Assembly (NCBI GenBank): GCA_933207985.1
Contig: OW240921.1
Coordinates: 114,826,021 to 114,890,020, forward strand
Length of the DNA: 64,000 nucleotides
Source of the DNA: Pelobates cultripes
Taxonomy: Eukaryota; Chordata; Amphibia; Anura; Pelobatidae
Direction of reading: 5' to 3'
The notes below the pieces were generated by a model. The model saw only the letters and a program-made list of their open reading frames with translations, was not told the DNA's origin and searched no databases. Positions 63,467 to 64,000 of the stretch are shown one piece after another. Both the position numbers and the translations under genes were made by a program. Positions within the stretch are counted from its first letter, which is position 1, and each line of letters opens with the position of its first letter.

Positions 63467-63764
63467 CAAGCCTGCTGTGTTCTTGGTGGTGGAGTAGTTC
63501 AAACAAGGGAAAGGACTGGTATCTTGAAGTATCATTTATTTAATTTTAAATGTTCATTTAACACTTTTTGTAAATTATAATAGCAATGGCAATTATGGCA
63601 TTTCATTTTGTATGATGTTAAACTGACCTTATAAAAACAGCTTGCATATAGCAGCGGGTTTTCTGTAACATTTTATAGCAATTTAATATATACAGAAATA
63701 TATAAAGAACTAGCCAAAAAAAAAGATAACATGTGAAAACTCACAGATGAAAATTATCTACATT

Positions 63765-64000
63765 TATACAATTTTCTTTTTTCATTTATTCCCTTATCCG
63801 TTTCAGAAATATTTGGGGAAGGAAAAGCTTTAAGTGGCATACATGACCTTTTATCTTGACATATTTAACAAAGGGTCTAAAAAGGTAATATAAAAACAAA
63901 ACTAAAACATTTTCACCTTCATATAGTATAAAAAAAATGGTCAAATGACCTGCTGATATGCATTTATATCCAAACATTGGGAGATACAGAATCAGGATAT
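63765..64000. repeat. Second copy of the 53388-53610 segment, runs off the window
   Basis: Same order of words as the first copy with an extra CATGACCTTTTATC-type insert. The similarity reaches the last base of the window. Confidence 0.85.

Larger units (their letters stand above)
63250..63620 (+). repeat. Tandem dimer of a 181-bp hammerhead-bearing unit
   Basis: Shared segments: TAGGTCAAG, CTGCTGTGTT, GGGAAAGGACTGGTATCTTG and AAATTATAATAGC. Two copies, offset 181 bases. Confidence 0.8.

Noticed and set aside
60800..64000. Exons 1 and 2 of methyltransferase copy 4
   Set aside because: No match to exon 2 words (for example the complement of GACACCTTGATTGATGT) was seen; they may be outside the window.
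1..64000. CRISPR arrays, bacterial defence systems, rRNA or tRNA genes
   Set aside because: The tandem arrays are micro- and minisatellites, genes are intron-split, and no tRNA cloverleaf or rRNA sequence was recognised.

Overview
This window is vertebrate chromosomal DNA, most probably from an anuran amphibian. That inference rests on the dense mixture of TTAA-target MITEs (T2/Kolobok-like), hAT MITEs, Tc1-like fragments, L2/CR1-type LINEs, a DIRS/Ngaro-type element, Ty3-group LTR elements and a class I endogenous retrovirus, together with split genes of the NNMT/INMT/PNMT N-methyltransferase family. There are no bacterial operons, CRISPR arrays or rRNA genes, and no convincing tRNA.

The only host genes I can support are four members of one methyltransferase family. 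They are a 3' exon at the left edge (2-319, +), a broken copy (13211-13693, +), a complete three-exon gene (30544-32983, -) and a more divergent last exon (60307-60736, -). The first three are close paralogues whose downstream sequence is also partly alignable, so this is a local duplication cluster cut apart by transposons.

Layout: 0.5-2.6 kb holds a minus-strand LINE. 4-9 kb is GC-rich and includes a decayed tyrosine-recombinase retrotransposon (RT/RNase H, recombinase, SGNH-like domain). 10-12 kb has a hAT MITE with a perfect target duplication, an inverted repeat carrying two hammerhead-ribozyme-like motifs, and LINE and Tc1 debris. 15.8-20.6 kb is a Ty3-group element with integrase placed before reverse transcriptase. 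22.9-27.3 kb is a composite hAT with a second hAT nested in it, both bounded by perfect 8-bp duplications. 29.9-33 kb is the intact methyltransferase gene, with a MITE in its 3' region. 34.2-40.3 kb is a class I endogenous retrovirus on the minus strand (3' LTR, broken env, deleted pol, no visible gag or 5' LTR). 42.7-43.4 kb is an assembly gap flanked by a direct repeat on one side and a perfect 53-bp inverted repeat on the other. 44.6-47.2 kb is an internally deleted Tf1/sushi-type chromodomain element with an apparent self-priming site. 48-60 kb has microsatellites, a related solo LTR and a DIRS-like ORF1 remnant. 60-64 kb has the fourth methyltransferase exon and a tandem pair of hammerhead-like repeats.

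The most unusual signals are the hammerhead-like motifs spread through several repeats, the integrase-before-RT element, the LTR/primer-site complementarity of the sushi-type element, the recombinase plus SGNH element, and the altered SAM-binding motif of the intact methyltransferase. All element names come from reading motifs; no database search was possible.
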